A stretch of DNA of 64,000 nucleotides from Cellulomonas humilata (GCF_013359775.1 NZ_JABMCI010000068.1:1-64000), one strand, 5' to 3'; shown: positions 22,567-30,847, numbered from the stretch's first letter. Numbers and translations: made by a program. Notes: generated by a model not told the origin, from the sequence alone.

Positions 22567-23120
22567 CGGCGCAGGGCGACGACGACCACGAGCGGCCAGA
22601 CCGCCTGAGCGCCGGCCACCGCGCGTTCGGTGAGCCCGGTGAGGTCCCCGCCGCCCTGCAGCTCGACGACGAACCAGCCGAGCAGGCCCACGAGCCCCAC
22701 CGAGGCGCCGACGGTGACCACCGGCCGCAGGATGCCGGTCGCGCCGCGGCGCCCCGCCAGTGCGGGCCACAGGGCGAGCGCGCCGAACCCGATGCCGGCG
22801 GCGATGCCATGGGCCCGCGGGGCGGCGTCGACCGGAAGGAGCGCGACGGCCAGCGTGGCGGCTCCGCCGATCGCGTGCAGCACTCGCGCGCGGCGGGGGA
22901 CCGGCCGCAACCCGGCCGCGGTCACCACGTGCGCGACGCCGGTGATCGCCAGGCCGGCCGTCATGATCCACGGCTCCGTCGCGGTCGACGCTGCGAGCGC
23001 GCTGATCGTCTCCTGCACGGGGTCGAAGGAGGGCTGCCGTGCCGCGGCGAGCGTCCAGCCGCCGATCATGGCGACGGGGGCGGCGATCGCGGACGCGAGC
23101 GCCCAGCGGGGGACGGTCAT
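22515..23120 (-). CDS. DUF998 family integral membrane protein
   Basis: The 201-aa protein has about six hydrophobic segments. WALASAIAAPVAMIGGW comes first. The segment DPVQETISALAA between TM1 and TM2 is the DUF998 hallmark (DP..xxISxL). IMTAGLAITGVAHVVTAAGL, LHAIGGAATLAVALLP, GIGFGALALWPALAG and SVGLVGLLGWFVVEL follow. No function is established for the family. The Ser/Thr-rich C-terminal tail lies in DNA antisense to the SRPBCC gene end, so the overlap may be under dual coding constraint. Confidence 0.8.
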   Translation of the reverse strand: MTVPRWALASAIAAPVAMIGGWTLAAARQPSFDPVQETISALAASTATEPWIMTAGLAITGVAHVVTAAGLRPVPRRARVLHAIGGAATLAVALLPVDAAPRAHGIAAGIGFGALALWPALAGRRGATGILRPVVTVGASVGLVGLLGWFVVELQGGGDLTGLTERAVAGAQAVWPLVVVVALRRQTSRSTSTSNAWSHPS

Positions 23121-23165
23121 GGAGGGGGCTGCCTTCTGCTCGGATCCTGTCGGAGACTGGGGTTC

Positions 23166-23948
23166 GTGACCGACCACCCCGACGGATGGGTGCTGGCCTT
23201 CGAGGACGACTTCGACGGCCCCGACCTCGATCCTGCCGTGTGGCTGCCGCACTACCTGCCTGCGTGGAGCTCCCGCGCGGCGACCGCGGCGTCCTACGAG
23301 CTGCGCGACTCGTGCCTGCACCTGCGCATCCCGCCCGACCAGGGCCTCTGGTGCGCGGACGACCACGTGCCGCCGATGCGGGTCTCCGGCATCCAGTCGG
23401 GCAGCTGGTCCGGACCGGTGGGTGGCACGCGCGGGCAGCAGCCGTACCGCGACGGGGTGCGCGTGCGCGAGGCGCAGGAGCCGTTCCGGGGGTGGACGCC
23501 GTCCGGTGGGTACGTGGAGCTGCGGGCACGTGCGGTGGTGACGCCGCGGTCGATGGTCGCGTTCTGGATGGTGGGACTCGAGGACGAGCCGCAGCGGTCG
23601 GCGGAGATCTGCGTGGCCGAGCTGTTCGGCGACGCTGTCGAGCCGGGGTCCGCCGCGGTGGGGGTCGGCCTGCACCCGTTCCGCGACCCGGAGGTCGTCG
23701 AGGACTTCGAGGCGGTCCGGCTCCCGCTCGACCTCGCCGAGCACCACACCTACGCGGTGGACTGGTCGCCGGCGCAGGCGACGTTCCTCGTCGACGGCAT
23801 GGTGGTCCGGCGGTGTGCGCGGCCCCCGTCGTACCCGATGCAGGCGATGCTCGCCGTGTTCGACTTCCCGGAGAAGTCCGTCGGCGACGACGCCGAGGCG
23901 GTGCCGGAGCTCGTCGTGGACCGGCTGCGGGCCTACGCCCGCCCGTGA
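23166..23948 (+). CDS. GH16-like (beta-glucanase/LamG fold) protein
   Basis: A 260-aa jelly-roll protein. FEDDFDGPDLDPAVWLPHYL is the typical GH16 entry. GYVELRARAVVTPRSMVAFW precedes the catalytic strand, and HTYAVDWSPAQATFLVDGMVVR is the conserved C-terminal strand. The GH16 catalytic motif ExDxxE reads EICVAE (E147, C149, E152), so the central Asp is Cys while both catalytic Glu are kept. There is no signal peptide, so it is probably cytosolic unless exported otherwise. The GTG start lies 45 nt from the divergent DUF998 gene. It may be a modified glucanase or a carbohydrate-binding protein. Confidence 0.75.
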   Translation: MTDHPDGWVLAFEDDFDGPDLDPAVWLPHYLPAWSSRAATAASYELRDSCLHLRIPPDQGLWCADDHVPPMRVSGIQSGSWSGPVGGTRGQQPYRDGVRVREAQEPFRGWTPSGGYVELRARAVVTPRSMVAFWMVGLEDEPQRSAEICVAELFGDAVEPGSAAVGVGLHPFRDPEVVEDFEAVRLPLDLAEHHTYAVDWSPAQATFLVDGMVVRRCARPPSYPMQAMLAVFDFPEKSVGDDAEAVPELVVDRLRAYARP

Positions 23949-23965
23949 GTGATTGGTGTACCTGT

Positions 23966-24009
23966 CGCCCGCGATTCGGCCACGCGGGCGGCCCGCGGCG
24001 CGGTATAAC
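23966..24009 (+). promoter_or_regulatory. Hairpin after GH16-like gene, then -10-like element for the NfeD operon
   Basis: CGCCCGC (23966-23972) and GCGGGCG (23984-23990) form a 7-bp stem with an 11-nt loop, a likely terminator. TATAAC at 24004-24009 is the best -10-like hexamer upstream of the NfeD gene (ATG 24051). No good -35 is visible, so an alternative sigma factor or activator may be used. Confidence 0.45.
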
Positions 24010-24050
24010 CGGTGCGCCGACCTCTCCGCCGACCTGAGGACAACCACCGC

Positions 24051-24572
24051 ATGCTGATCTTCTGGGTGATCGCCGGGGTCGCGCTGCTGCTGCTGGTCCT
24101 CACGGTCACCGTCGGCGACTTCCTCGACGGCGCCCTCGACGCGATCGACTTCACCGGCGGCTACCTGTCGTCCACGGCGGTCCTGGCGTTCCTCGCCACG
24201 TTCGGCATCGTGGGCGGTCTGCTGCTCACGGCGACGGACGTCAGCGTGCTCGTCGCGTCGCTCGGCGGGGTCGTCGCGGGGGCCGTGGTCGCTGCCGGGG
24301 CGGGAGCCGCGACGCGCTCCCTGACCCACGGTCCGACCGCGCACCAGATCACCAGCAGCGACTACGTGGGCCAGTCCGCCACAGTCACCACGTCGATCCC
24401 GTCCGACGGGCTCGGCCAGATCTCGCTGGTCGTCGCCGGGCAGAGCACCGCGCTCGCCGCCCGCGCCGACGGCCCGCTGCCCACCGGGACGGGCGTCACC
24501 GTCGTATCCAACCTGGGGCCGGGCGTCGTCAAGGTCAGCACCACCTCACCCTCATCGCACGACTCGAACTAG
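24051..24572 (+). CDS. NfeD-like membrane protein
   Basis: The 173-aa protein opens with a transmembrane helix (IFWVIAGVALLLLVLTVTVG). Two more hydrophobic segments follow (AVLAFLATFGIVGGLLLTA and ASLGGVVAGAVVAAGAGAA). A C-terminal soluble OB-like domain starts at SSDYVGQSATVTTSIP and ends NLGPGVVKVST. This is the layout of NfeD proteins such as Bacillus YuaF, whose genes pair with flotillin genes. GAGGA precedes ATG 24051. It is followed after 9 nt by flotillin. Confidence 0.8.
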   Translation: MLIFWVIAGVALLLLVLTVTVGDFLDGALDAIDFTGGYLSSTAVLAFLATFGIVGGLLLTATDVSVLVASLGGVVAGAVVAAGAGAATRSLTHGPTAHQITSSDYVGQSATVTTSIPSDGLGQISLVVAGQSTALAARADGPLPTGTGVTVVSNLGPGVVKVSTTSPSSHDSN

Positions 24573-24581
24573 GAGCTCTCC

Positions 24582-25991
24582 GTGCCCGACAGCTGGCTGC
24601 CCGTCCTCGGCGTGGCAGGACTCGCCCTCGTCGTCCTGATCGTCGGCATCGCGATCGCCAAGCGGTACCGCGTGGCCAAGCCCAACGAGGCGTTCATCGT
24701 CACCGGCCGCAAGGGCAAGACCTCGGGCGACCTGTCCGGGCAGAAGGTGGTGACCGGTGGCGGCGTGTTCGTCCTGCCGTTCGTCCAGCAGCTGTCGGTG
24801 CTCGACATGTCCTCCCGCCGCATCACGGTCGAGGTCAACGGCGCGCCGTCGTCGCAGGGCATCGCGCTCACCGTGTCGGGCGTGGCCATCGTCAAGGTGC
24901 ACAACGAGGACGTGTCCATCCGCGCGGCCGCCCAGCGGTTCGGCAGCCAGCAGTCGGAGATCGACAGCTTCACCACGAACCAGCTGTCCGGTGCGCTGCG
25001 CGCGATCGTCGGCAACCTCACCGTCGAGCAGGTCATCCGCGACCGCGAGTCGTTCTCCCAGCAGGTGCTCGAGTCGGTGACCGGGTCGCTGAGCGCGCAG
25101 GGCCTGAGCCTGGACGCGTTCACCATCCAGGAGGTCAACGACCACGGCGACGGCACCTACATCCTCGACATGGGCCGCGCGTCGGCCGCCGCGATCCGTC
25201 GGGAGGCCGAGATCGCGGAGGCCGAGGCGCGCCGGCTGTCGGAGGAGAAGCGGATCGACGCCGAGACGCAGGTGGCCAACTACCAGCGCGCGCTCGACCT
25301 GCGGCAGGCCGAGATCCTCGCGGAGACCGACCGCGCCAAGGCCCTGTCGGCGTCCGCCGGCCCGCTCGAGGCCGCCGCGCGCCAGCAGGAGATCCTCGCG
25401 CAGGAGGAGCTGGTGGCCCAGCGGCAGGCGAAGCTGACCGAGAGCCAGCTGGACACCACCGTGCGGCGGCCCGCGGACGCCGAGCGGTACCGCCTCGAGC
25501 AGCAGGCCGAGGCGCAGCGGGTGACCGCGGTCAAGGCGGCCGAGGCGGCCAAGTCCGAGAACGAGCTGCGCGGCGCCGGTGAGCTGGCGCTCCGGTCGGC
25601 GCAGGCCAAGGCCACCGAGCTCGAGGGGGCTGCGGAGGCCGCGGCGGTCCTCGCGCGCGGCAAGGCCGAGGCCGAGGCGCTCCAGCAGCGTGCCGAGGCG
25701 TACAAGGAGTTCAACCAGGCGGCCGTCTTCGACCGGCTCCTGGAGACCCTGCCCGAGATCGCGAAGCAGCTGGCCGCACCGATGGCCAACATCGACACGC
25801 TCACCGTCGTGTCGACCGACGGCGCGTCCGCGCTGCCCAAGGCCGTCGCGGGGAACTTCCTCCAGCTCCAGGAGCTGATCAAGTCCACCACCGGGCTGGA
25901 CCTGACGCAGATGGTCACCCAGCTGACGGAGTCCTCGACCGTAGTGGTCCCGGCGCCGTCCACGAACGGGACAGCGACCTCCGCGGCTTAG
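24582..25991 (+). CDS. Flotillin-like SPFH domain protein
   Basis: The 469-aa protein organises membrane microdomains. An N-terminal membrane segment (LPVLGVAGLALVVLIVGIAIA) is followed by the SPFH/band 7 domain (KPNEAFIVTGRKGK, VFVLPFVQQLSVLDMSSRRI, FTIQEVNDHGD). A long charged coiled coil of EA-rich repeats (about residues 205-385) ends in a C-terminal region (VFDRLLETLPEIAKQLA). The start GTG has AGGAG overlapping the upstream stop codon. NfeD lies before it and RsbQ/RsbP after it, all closely spaced. The flotillin-NfeD pairing is standard; its union with an energy-stress phosphatase module is not. Confidence 0.92.
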   Translation: MPDSWLPVLGVAGLALVVLIVGIAIAKRYRVAKPNEAFIVTGRKGKTSGDLSGQKVVTGGGVFVLPFVQQLSVLDMSSRRITVEVNGAPSSQGIALTVSGVAIVKVHNEDVSIRAAAQRFGSQQSEIDSFTTNQLSGALRAIVGNLTVEQVIRDRESFSQQVLESVTGSLSAQGLSLDAFTIQEVNDHGDGTYILDMGRASAAAIRREAEIAEAEARRLSEEKRIDAETQVANYQRALDLRQAEILAETDRAKALSASAGPLEAAARQQEILAQEELVAQRQAKLTESQLDTTVRRPADAERYRLEQQAEAQRVTAVKAAEAAKSENELRGAGELALRSAQAKATELEGAAEAAAVLARGKAEAEALQQRAEAYKEFNQAAVFDRLLETLPEIAKQLAAPMANIDTLTVVSTDGASALPKAVAGNFLQLQELIKSTTGLDLTQMVTQLTESSTVVVPAPSTNGTATSAA

Positions 25992-26000
25992 TCTCGTCGC

Positions 26001-26813
26001 ATGACCGTGCTCACCAGGAACAACGTCGTGCTCTCCGGCAACCCCGGTGCCCCCGCGATGGTGTTCGCCCACGGGTTCGGCTGCGACCAGAGCATGTGGC
26101 GGTTCGTGGCGCCGGCGTTCGAGTCGACCCACCGGGTGGTCCTGTTCGACCACGTGGGCGCGGGCGGCTCGGACCTGAGCGCCTACGCCCCGCAGCGGTA
26201 CGGCTCTCTCGACGGGTACGCGCAGGACGTGGTGCAGATCCTGGAGGCGCTGGAGCTCGGGCCGGCGGTGTTCGTCGGCCACTCCGTGAGCGCGATGATC
26301 GGCGCCCTCGCGGCGGCGCAGCGGCCGGACCTGTTCGACCGCCTGGTGCTGGTGGGTCCGAGCCCGCGGTACATCGACGACGAGGGCTACCGCGGCGGGT
26401 TCAGCGCGGCCGAGATCGACGAGCTGCTCGAGACCATGGACGACAACTACCTGGGGTGGTCGGCGTTCATCGCGCCGGTGATCATGGGCAACCCCGGCCG
26501 CCCGGAGCTCGGCGAGGAGCTGACCAACTCGTTCTGCCGCACGGACCCGGCGATCGCCCGCCGGTTCGCGCGGACCACGTTCCTGTCCGACAACCGCGCC
26601 GACCTCGCCCGGGTGACCACGCCGGCGCTCGTCCTCCAGTGCCGGGAGGACGTGATCGCGCCGCCCGAGGTGGGCCGGTACGTGCACGAGCACCTGGCCA
26701 CCAGCGAGCTGGTGCTCCTCGACGCCGTCGGGCACTGCCCCAACCTGAGCGCCCCCGACCAGGTGATCGACGCCATCAGCGCCTACCTCTCGCATGTCGC
26801 CGCCCGGTCGTAG
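26001..26813 (+). CDS. rsbQ: RsbQ-like alpha/beta hydrolase
   Basis: The 270-aa protein strongly resembles Bacillus RsbQ and plant KAI2. VFAHGFGCDQSMWRFVAPAF is the oxyanion region. VVLFDHVGAGGSDLSAYAP follows, then nucleophile FVGHSVSAMIGALAA (Ser at about residue 95), LVLVGPSPRYIDDEGYRGGF, ALVLQCREDVIAPPEVG (Asp) and LLDAVGHCPNLSAP (His). In Bacillus, RsbQ is the partner needed for RsbP phosphatase to respond to energy stress. Here it overlaps the RsbP-like gene by 20 nt, in the same order. The natural ligand is unknown. Confidence 0.88.
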   Translation: MTVLTRNNVVLSGNPGAPAMVFAHGFGCDQSMWRFVAPAFESTHRVVLFDHVGAGGSDLSAYAPQRYGSLDGYAQDVVQILEALELGPAVFVGHSVSAMIGALAAAQRPDLFDRLVLVGPSPRYIDDEGYRGGFSAAEIDELLETMDDNYLGWSAFIAPVIMGNPGRPELGEELTNSFCRTDPAIARRFARTTFLSDNRADLARVTTPALVLQCREDVIAPPEVGRYVHEHLATSELVLLDAVGHCPNLSAPDQVIDAISAYLSHVAARS

Positions 26814-28368
26814 CGAGGCCTGGGACGTCGCGCCGGTCGCGCTGCTGCGGCTCGACGAGGACGGCACCATCGTCGACGCCAACCGGGTCCTGCTGGAGTG
26901 GGTCGGCCGGGACGCGCAGGAGGTGCTCGCCGGGGTGCGACTGAGCCAGCTGCTCTCGGTGGGCGGCCGGATCTACTGGGAGACGCACCTGGCCCCGCTG
27001 CTGCACATGCAGGGCCGGGTCGACGAGGTCGCCGTCGAGCTGCGCGGAGCGGGGGGCCGCCTCCCCGTGCTGCTCTCGGCGGTGGCGCGGACGCTCGACG
27101 ACGACCGCCGCATCGTCGACGTCGCCCTGTCCAAGGCCACCGAGCGGTCGCGGTACGAGCGCGAGCTGCTCGCCGCGCGGACGGCCGCCGAACGGTCGAC
27201 GGACCGGCTGCGCGCGCTCCAGGCGACGACCGCGGCCCTGTCGCAGGGTGTGGGCGCCGACGGCGTCGCCCGTGCGCTGGTCGAGACGGCGCTGGCGCGG
27301 CTCGGTGCCTCGTCGGCGGCGGTGTGGGTCACGGCGGAGGACGGCACGCTGGTGCGCCGGGCGACCGCGGGCAGCGGGTGGGGTGGGGTCGAGGGCGCCA
27401 CGGTCCCGCCCGACGAGCCGTGGGCGCACGGGCTGCACACGCAGGCCCACGTCCTGACCACCGATCCCGGCGAGGCGGTCCAGGTGCACGCGAGCGGGGT
27501 CGTCGTCGTGGCACTGGGCGCTCCCGCGGCGCCGCAGGGCACGCTGGTGCTCGTCCCGCGCGCGGACGAGGCCGACGAGCCGCTCGACGTCGGGGTGCTC
27601 ACCGCGGTCGGGCTCCAGGCGGGGCTGGCGCTGGAGCGCGCCCGGATGTTCGACCAGAAGGCGTCGGTGGCGCACGAGCTCCAGATCGCTCTGCTCACCA
27701 CCAACCTCCCGCCGGACGACCGGTTCACCGTGATCACCGAGTACCGGCCGGGCGTGCAGGCGCTCGAGGTCGGCGGCGACTGGTACGACGCGTTCCTGCT
27801 GGACGACGACGTGCTCGCCGTGGCGGTCGGGGACGTGGTCGGCCGGGGGCTGCACGCCGCCACCGCGATGGGTCAGCTGCGCAGCGCGGTGCGAGCCGTG
27901 GCTGGGCCCGGTGTCGGTCCCGCCGAGCTGGTGACGCGGCTGGACCGGTTCGTGGGTCAGGCCGGCGTCGGGTTCATGGCCACGCTGGCCTACGCCGAGA
28001 TCGACCTGACGACCGGCCGGGTCCGGTACGCGTGCGCGGGCCACCTGCCGCCGCTGCGGTTCGCCGCCGGAGGCACGCACGAGTTCCTCTGGGAGGGCCG
28101 GTCGACGCCGCTGGGCGTCCACTCCGTCCGCGTCGAGGCCACGTTCGACCTCGACCCGCAGGACCTCCTGATGCTCTACACCGACGGCCTGGTGGAGCGG
28201 CGGGGTCGTCCGCTGCTCGACGGACTCGAGGACCTCGCGACCGCCGGCGCGGCCCTGCGGGAGAGCTCGGTCTCCGCGCTGGTCTCCGGGCTGCTCACGC
28301 ACGCGGGCGACGAGCGCGACGACGTGTGCGTGCTCGTCGTGTCGTGGTCGCCACCGGACCGGCCCTGA
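26794..28368 (+). CDS. RsbP-like PAS-GAF-SpoIIE/PP2C serine phosphatase
   Basis: A 524-aa phosphatase. Residues about 10-120 form a PAS domain (LLRLDEDGTIVDANRVLLEW). A coiled linker (ATERSRYERELLAARTAAE) is followed by a GAF-like domain (about 135-285) and the SpoIIE/PP2C domain (about 300-520). Metal-site motifs are EVGGDWYDAF, VAVGDVVGRGLHAATAM, LLMLYTDGLVE and DDVCVLVV. It should dephosphorylate an anti-anti-sigma factor of RsbV type. It overlaps rsbQ by 20 nt, as expected for an RsbQ-RsbP module. Bacillus RsbP has PAS-PP2C only; the GAF domain is extra. No rsbV/rsbW is in the window. Confidence 0.87.
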   Translation: MSPPGRSEAWDVAPVALLRLDEDGTIVDANRVLLEWVGRDAQEVLAGVRLSQLLSVGGRIYWETHLAPLLHMQGRVDEVAVELRGAGGRLPVLLSAVARTLDDDRRIVDVALSKATERSRYERELLAARTAAERSTDRLRALQATTAALSQGVGADGVARALVETALARLGASSAAVWVTAEDGTLVRRATAGSGWGGVEGATVPPDEPWAHGLHTQAHVLTTDPGEAVQVHASGVVVVALGAPAAPQGTLVLVPRADEADEPLDVGVLTAVGLQAGLALERARMFDQKASVAHELQIALLTTNLPPDDRFTVITEYRPGVQALEVGGDWYDAFLLDDDVLAVAVGDVVGRGLHAATAMGQLRSAVRAVAGPGVGPAELVTRLDRFVGQAGVGFMATLAYAEIDLTTGRVRYACAGHLPPLRFAAGGTHEFLWEGRSTPLGVHSVRVEATFDLDPQDLLMLYTDGLVERRGRPLLDGLEDLATAGAALRESSVSALVSGLLTHAGDERDDVCVLVVSWSPPDRP

Positions 28369-28392
28369 GCGGCAGGGCGCCCAGGGCCGGTC
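28357..28392. terminator. Bidirectional hairpin terminator overlapping the rsbP-like stop
   Basis: GACCGGCCCTG (28357-28367) and CAGGGCCGGTC (28382-28392) form a perfect 11-bp stem with a 14-nt loop. It lies between the convergent phosphatase and GH6 genes and includes the phosphatase stop codon. Confidence 0.7.
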
Positions 28393-28401
28393 GTCCGCGA
28401 G

Positions 28402-29691
28402 CTAGCGCGGTGGGTTGGCGTTGTGCACGAGCTCCAGGGCCATCTGCGGGAACCACTGGCCGGCGGCCGGGTCGGCGTAGCCGCGCACCGGGTCGATGCC
28501 ACCCTCGGGTGCCCACCGCGTGCACTGGCCGTCGGACTCGCCGGGGATCTTGACCCAGAGGTACGCGTCGACGTACGGGTCACCGGTGCTGAGCGTCGGC
28601 TTCAGTCCCAGGCCACGGTCCGGCGGGTTGCACCAGACCTGCGGGTCGCCCGAGGGGCTCCCCGGGGGAGCGGTCCACGGGCCCTGGCCGTTGCGGCTGG
28701 TGTCGATCACGGCGTGCGCGAGGACGTCCGGTCCGCTGGGCGGGTTGGCCGCGTTGGTGACGTTGTCCAGGTACCACTGGTCGGTCAGCGCCCACGTGCT
28801 GAAGTCCGCCGGGTTGGCCGGGTAGTACTGGCTGGCGCAGTAGTCGAAGTGGCCCACGCGCCAGCCGCCCTCGGCGGTGTTGGTGCCGTACCAGAGGCAC
28901 TGCGAGATCCAGGAGGCGAACTTCGCCTGACGCTCGGTGGTCTCGTAGTTGGACACGTTGAGGAAGAACCCGTCGGTCCGCTCCACGCCGGCCTTGTGCA
29001 GCCGGTCGGCGATGTCGCCGGTGCCGAGCCAGCCGCTGTGCGTGCCGTCGAGGTAGACCGACGCGTTCGGCAGCGTGGCCAGTCGGTCGACCGCGCCGTT
29101 GACCTGCGTGAACCGGTCGGGTGCCGCGGTGGCGGGGTCCAGCTCGGCCGGCTGGCACCACTCCTGCGCGCCGTTGATCGACGTGTACCAGGGGATGATC
29201 CCCAGTCCGTCGGGCTCGAGCAGGACGATCGCCTTCCCGTCGCCGACGCCCGCGACGAACCCGTCGATCCACGCCAGGTACTCGGCGGTGTCGAGCGCGC
29301 CCCCGGCGGAGTACTGCGCACAGTCGCGGAACGGCAGGTTGTACGCCACCAGCACGGGGACCGACCGCGTGAGCTTCGCCTGCCTCATCGTCTTCTGGAC
29401 GGCCCTCTTCACCTCGGCGGGCGTGCCGGTGGTGAACCAGACCGCCTGCGGCGTGGCGACCATCTTGGTGATCGCCGCCGCGTCCGACCACTGGCGTGCC
29501 TTGACCAGCTGCTTGATCTGGGCGACCGCACCGTCGTTGGGCGGGGGCGTGAACAGCCGGGTGGCCGGGGCCGGGTGGTGGTGACCGCGGCCGTCGTGGG
29601 CCACAGCGGGCGCGGCGACCGAGAGTGAGAGCGCTACCACGCTGGCGGCAGCGAGCAGCATCGAGCGCGTGCGGGACAGGGATCTGGACAC
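28402..29691 (-). CDS. Secreted GH6 cellulase (endoglucanase/cellobiohydrolase)
   Basis: Hydrolyses beta-1,4-glucan by inversion. The 429-aa product begins with an Arg-rich signal peptide: SRSLSRTRS, hydrophobic MLLAAASVVALSLSVAAP, cleavage near AVA-HD at about residue 31. GH6 motifs are YNLPFRDCAQYSAGGA (D123), IVLLEPDGLGIIPWY (D161), YLDGTHSGWLG, FFLNVSNY, DTSRNGQGPW and WVKIPGESDG. No carbohydrate-binding module or linker is present, so it is a catalytic domain alone. GTG 29691 has TAGGAG 6 nt upstream and precedes the signal peptide directly; an ATG at 29784 is rejected. The loop lengths do not let me separate endo from exo action with certainty. Confidence 0.92.
   Translation of the reverse strand: MSRSLSRTRSMLLAAASVVALSLSVAAPAVAHDGRGHHHPAPATRLFTPPPNDGAVAQIKQLVKARQWSDAAAITKMVATPQAVWFTTGTPAEVKRAVQKTMRQAKLTRSVPVLVAYNLPFRDCAQYSAGGALDTAEYLAWIDGFVAGVGDGKAIVLLEPDGLGIIPWYTSINGAQEWCQPAELDPATAAPDRFTQVNGAVDRLATLPNASVYLDGTHSGWLGTGDIADRLHKAGVERTDGFFLNVSNYETTERQAKFASWISQCLWYGTNTAEGGWRVGHFDYCASQYYPANPADFSTWALTDQWYLDNVTNAANPPSGPDVLAHAVIDTSRNGQGPWTAPPGSPSGDPQVWCNPPDRGLGLKPTLSTGDPYVDAYLWVKIPGESDGQCTRWAPEGGIDPVRGYADPAAGQWFPQMALELVHNANPPR
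29626..29639. promoter_or_regulatory. CelR/CebR-like box inside the GH6 signal-peptide region
   Basis: TGAGAGCGCTACCA matches the known actinobacterial cellulose-utilisation operator TGGGAGCGCTCCCA at 12 of 14 positions. It starts about 53 nt downstream of the GTG. A repressor bound there could block elongation, but the in-gene position makes this tentative. Confidence 0.4.
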
Positions 29692-29805
29692 GGAGTCTCC
29701 TACGTCGTTGTCGGATGACCGTTCGCGTGCAACGGGTGTGTGCGCCGTCCTGGAGAGCATGACAATTCGGACGGCCGCGCACAAGGTGTACCGGTAAGGA
29801 AAGGA

Positions 29806-29841
29806 CCACGCGCGACGAGATGCGGGGTTCGCCGCGCGTGG
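29806..29841 (-). terminator. Terminator of the aldolase-HAD-DhaL-DhaK operon
   Basis: CCACGCGCG (29806-29814) and CGCGCGTGG (29833-29841) form a 9-bp stem with an 18-nt loop, 10 nt after the dhaK stop. In the transcript the stem is followed by UCCUUUCCUU, a pyrimidine-rich tail. The rest of the 160-nt gap holds the promoter region of the GH6 gene. Confidence 0.65.
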
Positions 29842-29851
29842 CCGTCGGTGC

Positions 29852-30847
29852 TCAGAACACCCGGTTGGCGATCTCGGCGGGGGCCAGGAGCAGGTCCTTG
29901 ATCTCGTCGTCGAGCTGGACCAGCGTGAGCGACGCTCCCGCCATGTCGAGCGACGTGCAGTACTCGCCCACGTAGCTGCGGCCCACGGTGATGCCCTGCG
30001 CGGCGAGCTTCTCGTGCGCGAGCCCGTACAGCAGGTACAGCTCGCTGATCGGGGTCCCGCCCAGCCCGTTGATCATCAGCGCGACCTCGTCGCCCGAGGA
30101 GTACGGCAGGTCCGGGACGACCGCGCCCAGCAGCTCGTCCACGATCTCGTCTGCGCTCACCAGCTTGGCGCGTCGGCGGCCGGGCTCGCCGTGGATGCCG
30201 ACGCCGACCTCCATCTCGTCGTCGGCCAGCTCGAACAGGGGCGAGCCCTTGGCGGGCGGCGTGCACGGGGTCAGCGCGATGCCCATGGTCCGCGTGACCG
30301 AGTTGACCTTCTCCCCGATCCGCACCAGCTCGTCCAGGGAGGCGCCCGCCTCGGAGGCCGCGCCGACGGCCTTCATGACGAAGAAGTTGCCCGCGACCCC
30401 ACGCCGGCCGACGGTCCAGGTGGAGTCCTTGACCGCGACGTCGTCGTTGATGAACAGCGTCCGCACCAGCAGGCCCTCGGCCTCGGCCAGCTCCGCGGCC
30501 ATCTCGAAGGCCATCTTGTCGCCCGTGTAGTTGTTGACCAGCAGCAGGACGCCCTTGTCCGAGGCCAGCAGCTTGGCGGTCTCCAGCACGTACTCCATGG
30601 GTGGCGCGGCGAACACGTCACCGGGACAGGCTCCGTCGAGCATGCCCTTGCCGACCACCATGACGTGCGCGGGCTCGTGCCCCGACCCGGAGCCCTGGAC
30701 GATCGACACCTTGTCGTGGCGGGGGGCGTCGGCCCGCATGATCAGGTTGTACTCGGGCACGTAGCGCAGGGTGTCGGGGTTGGCCAGCGCGATGCCCTTG
30801 AGCATCTCGGGGACGAAGTTCTTCGGGTCGTTGACGAACTTCTTCAT
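29852..30847 (-). CDS. dhaK: Dihydroxyacetone kinase subunit DhaK
   Basis: Binds dihydroxyacetone (or a related ketose) covalently through a His hemiaminal for phosphorylation. 331 aa, family length. IVQGSGSGHEPAHVMVVGKG is the substrate pocket, with VLLLVNNYTGDKMAFEMA and VGVGIHGEPGRRRAK (active His219). ATG 30847 has GGAGGA upstream. It is the last gene of an operon aldolase-HAD-dhaL-dhaK. No dhaM phosphotransferase gene is nearby, so either DhaM is encoded elsewhere or the kinase uses ATP directly, as in erythrulose-kinase relatives. Confidence 0.92.
   Translation of the reverse strand: MKKFVNDPKNFVPEMLKGIALANPDTLRYVPEYNLIMRADAPRHDKVSIVQGSGSGHEPAHVMVVGKGMLDGACPGDVFAAPPMEYVLETAKLLASDKGVLLLVNNYTGDKMAFEMAAELAEAEGLLVRTLFINDDVAVKDSTWTVGRRGVAGNFFVMKAVGAASEAGASLDELVRIGEKVNSVTRTMGIALTPCTPPAKGSPLFELADDEMEVGVGIHGEPGRRRAKLVSADEIVDELLGAVVPDLPYSSGDEVALMINGLGGTPISELYLLYGLAHEKLAAQGITVGRSYVGEYCTSLDMAGASLTLVQLDDEIKDLLLAPAEIANRVF

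Noticed and set aside
24552..26882. 776-codon open frame on the - strand opposite flotillin and RsbQ
   Set aside because: Shadow frame caused by high GC at third positions; flotillin and RsbQ have full family motifs.
28402..29784. Upstream ATG at 29784 for the GH6 gene
   Set aside because: GTG 29691 has a well-placed TAGGAG and begins directly at the signal peptide.
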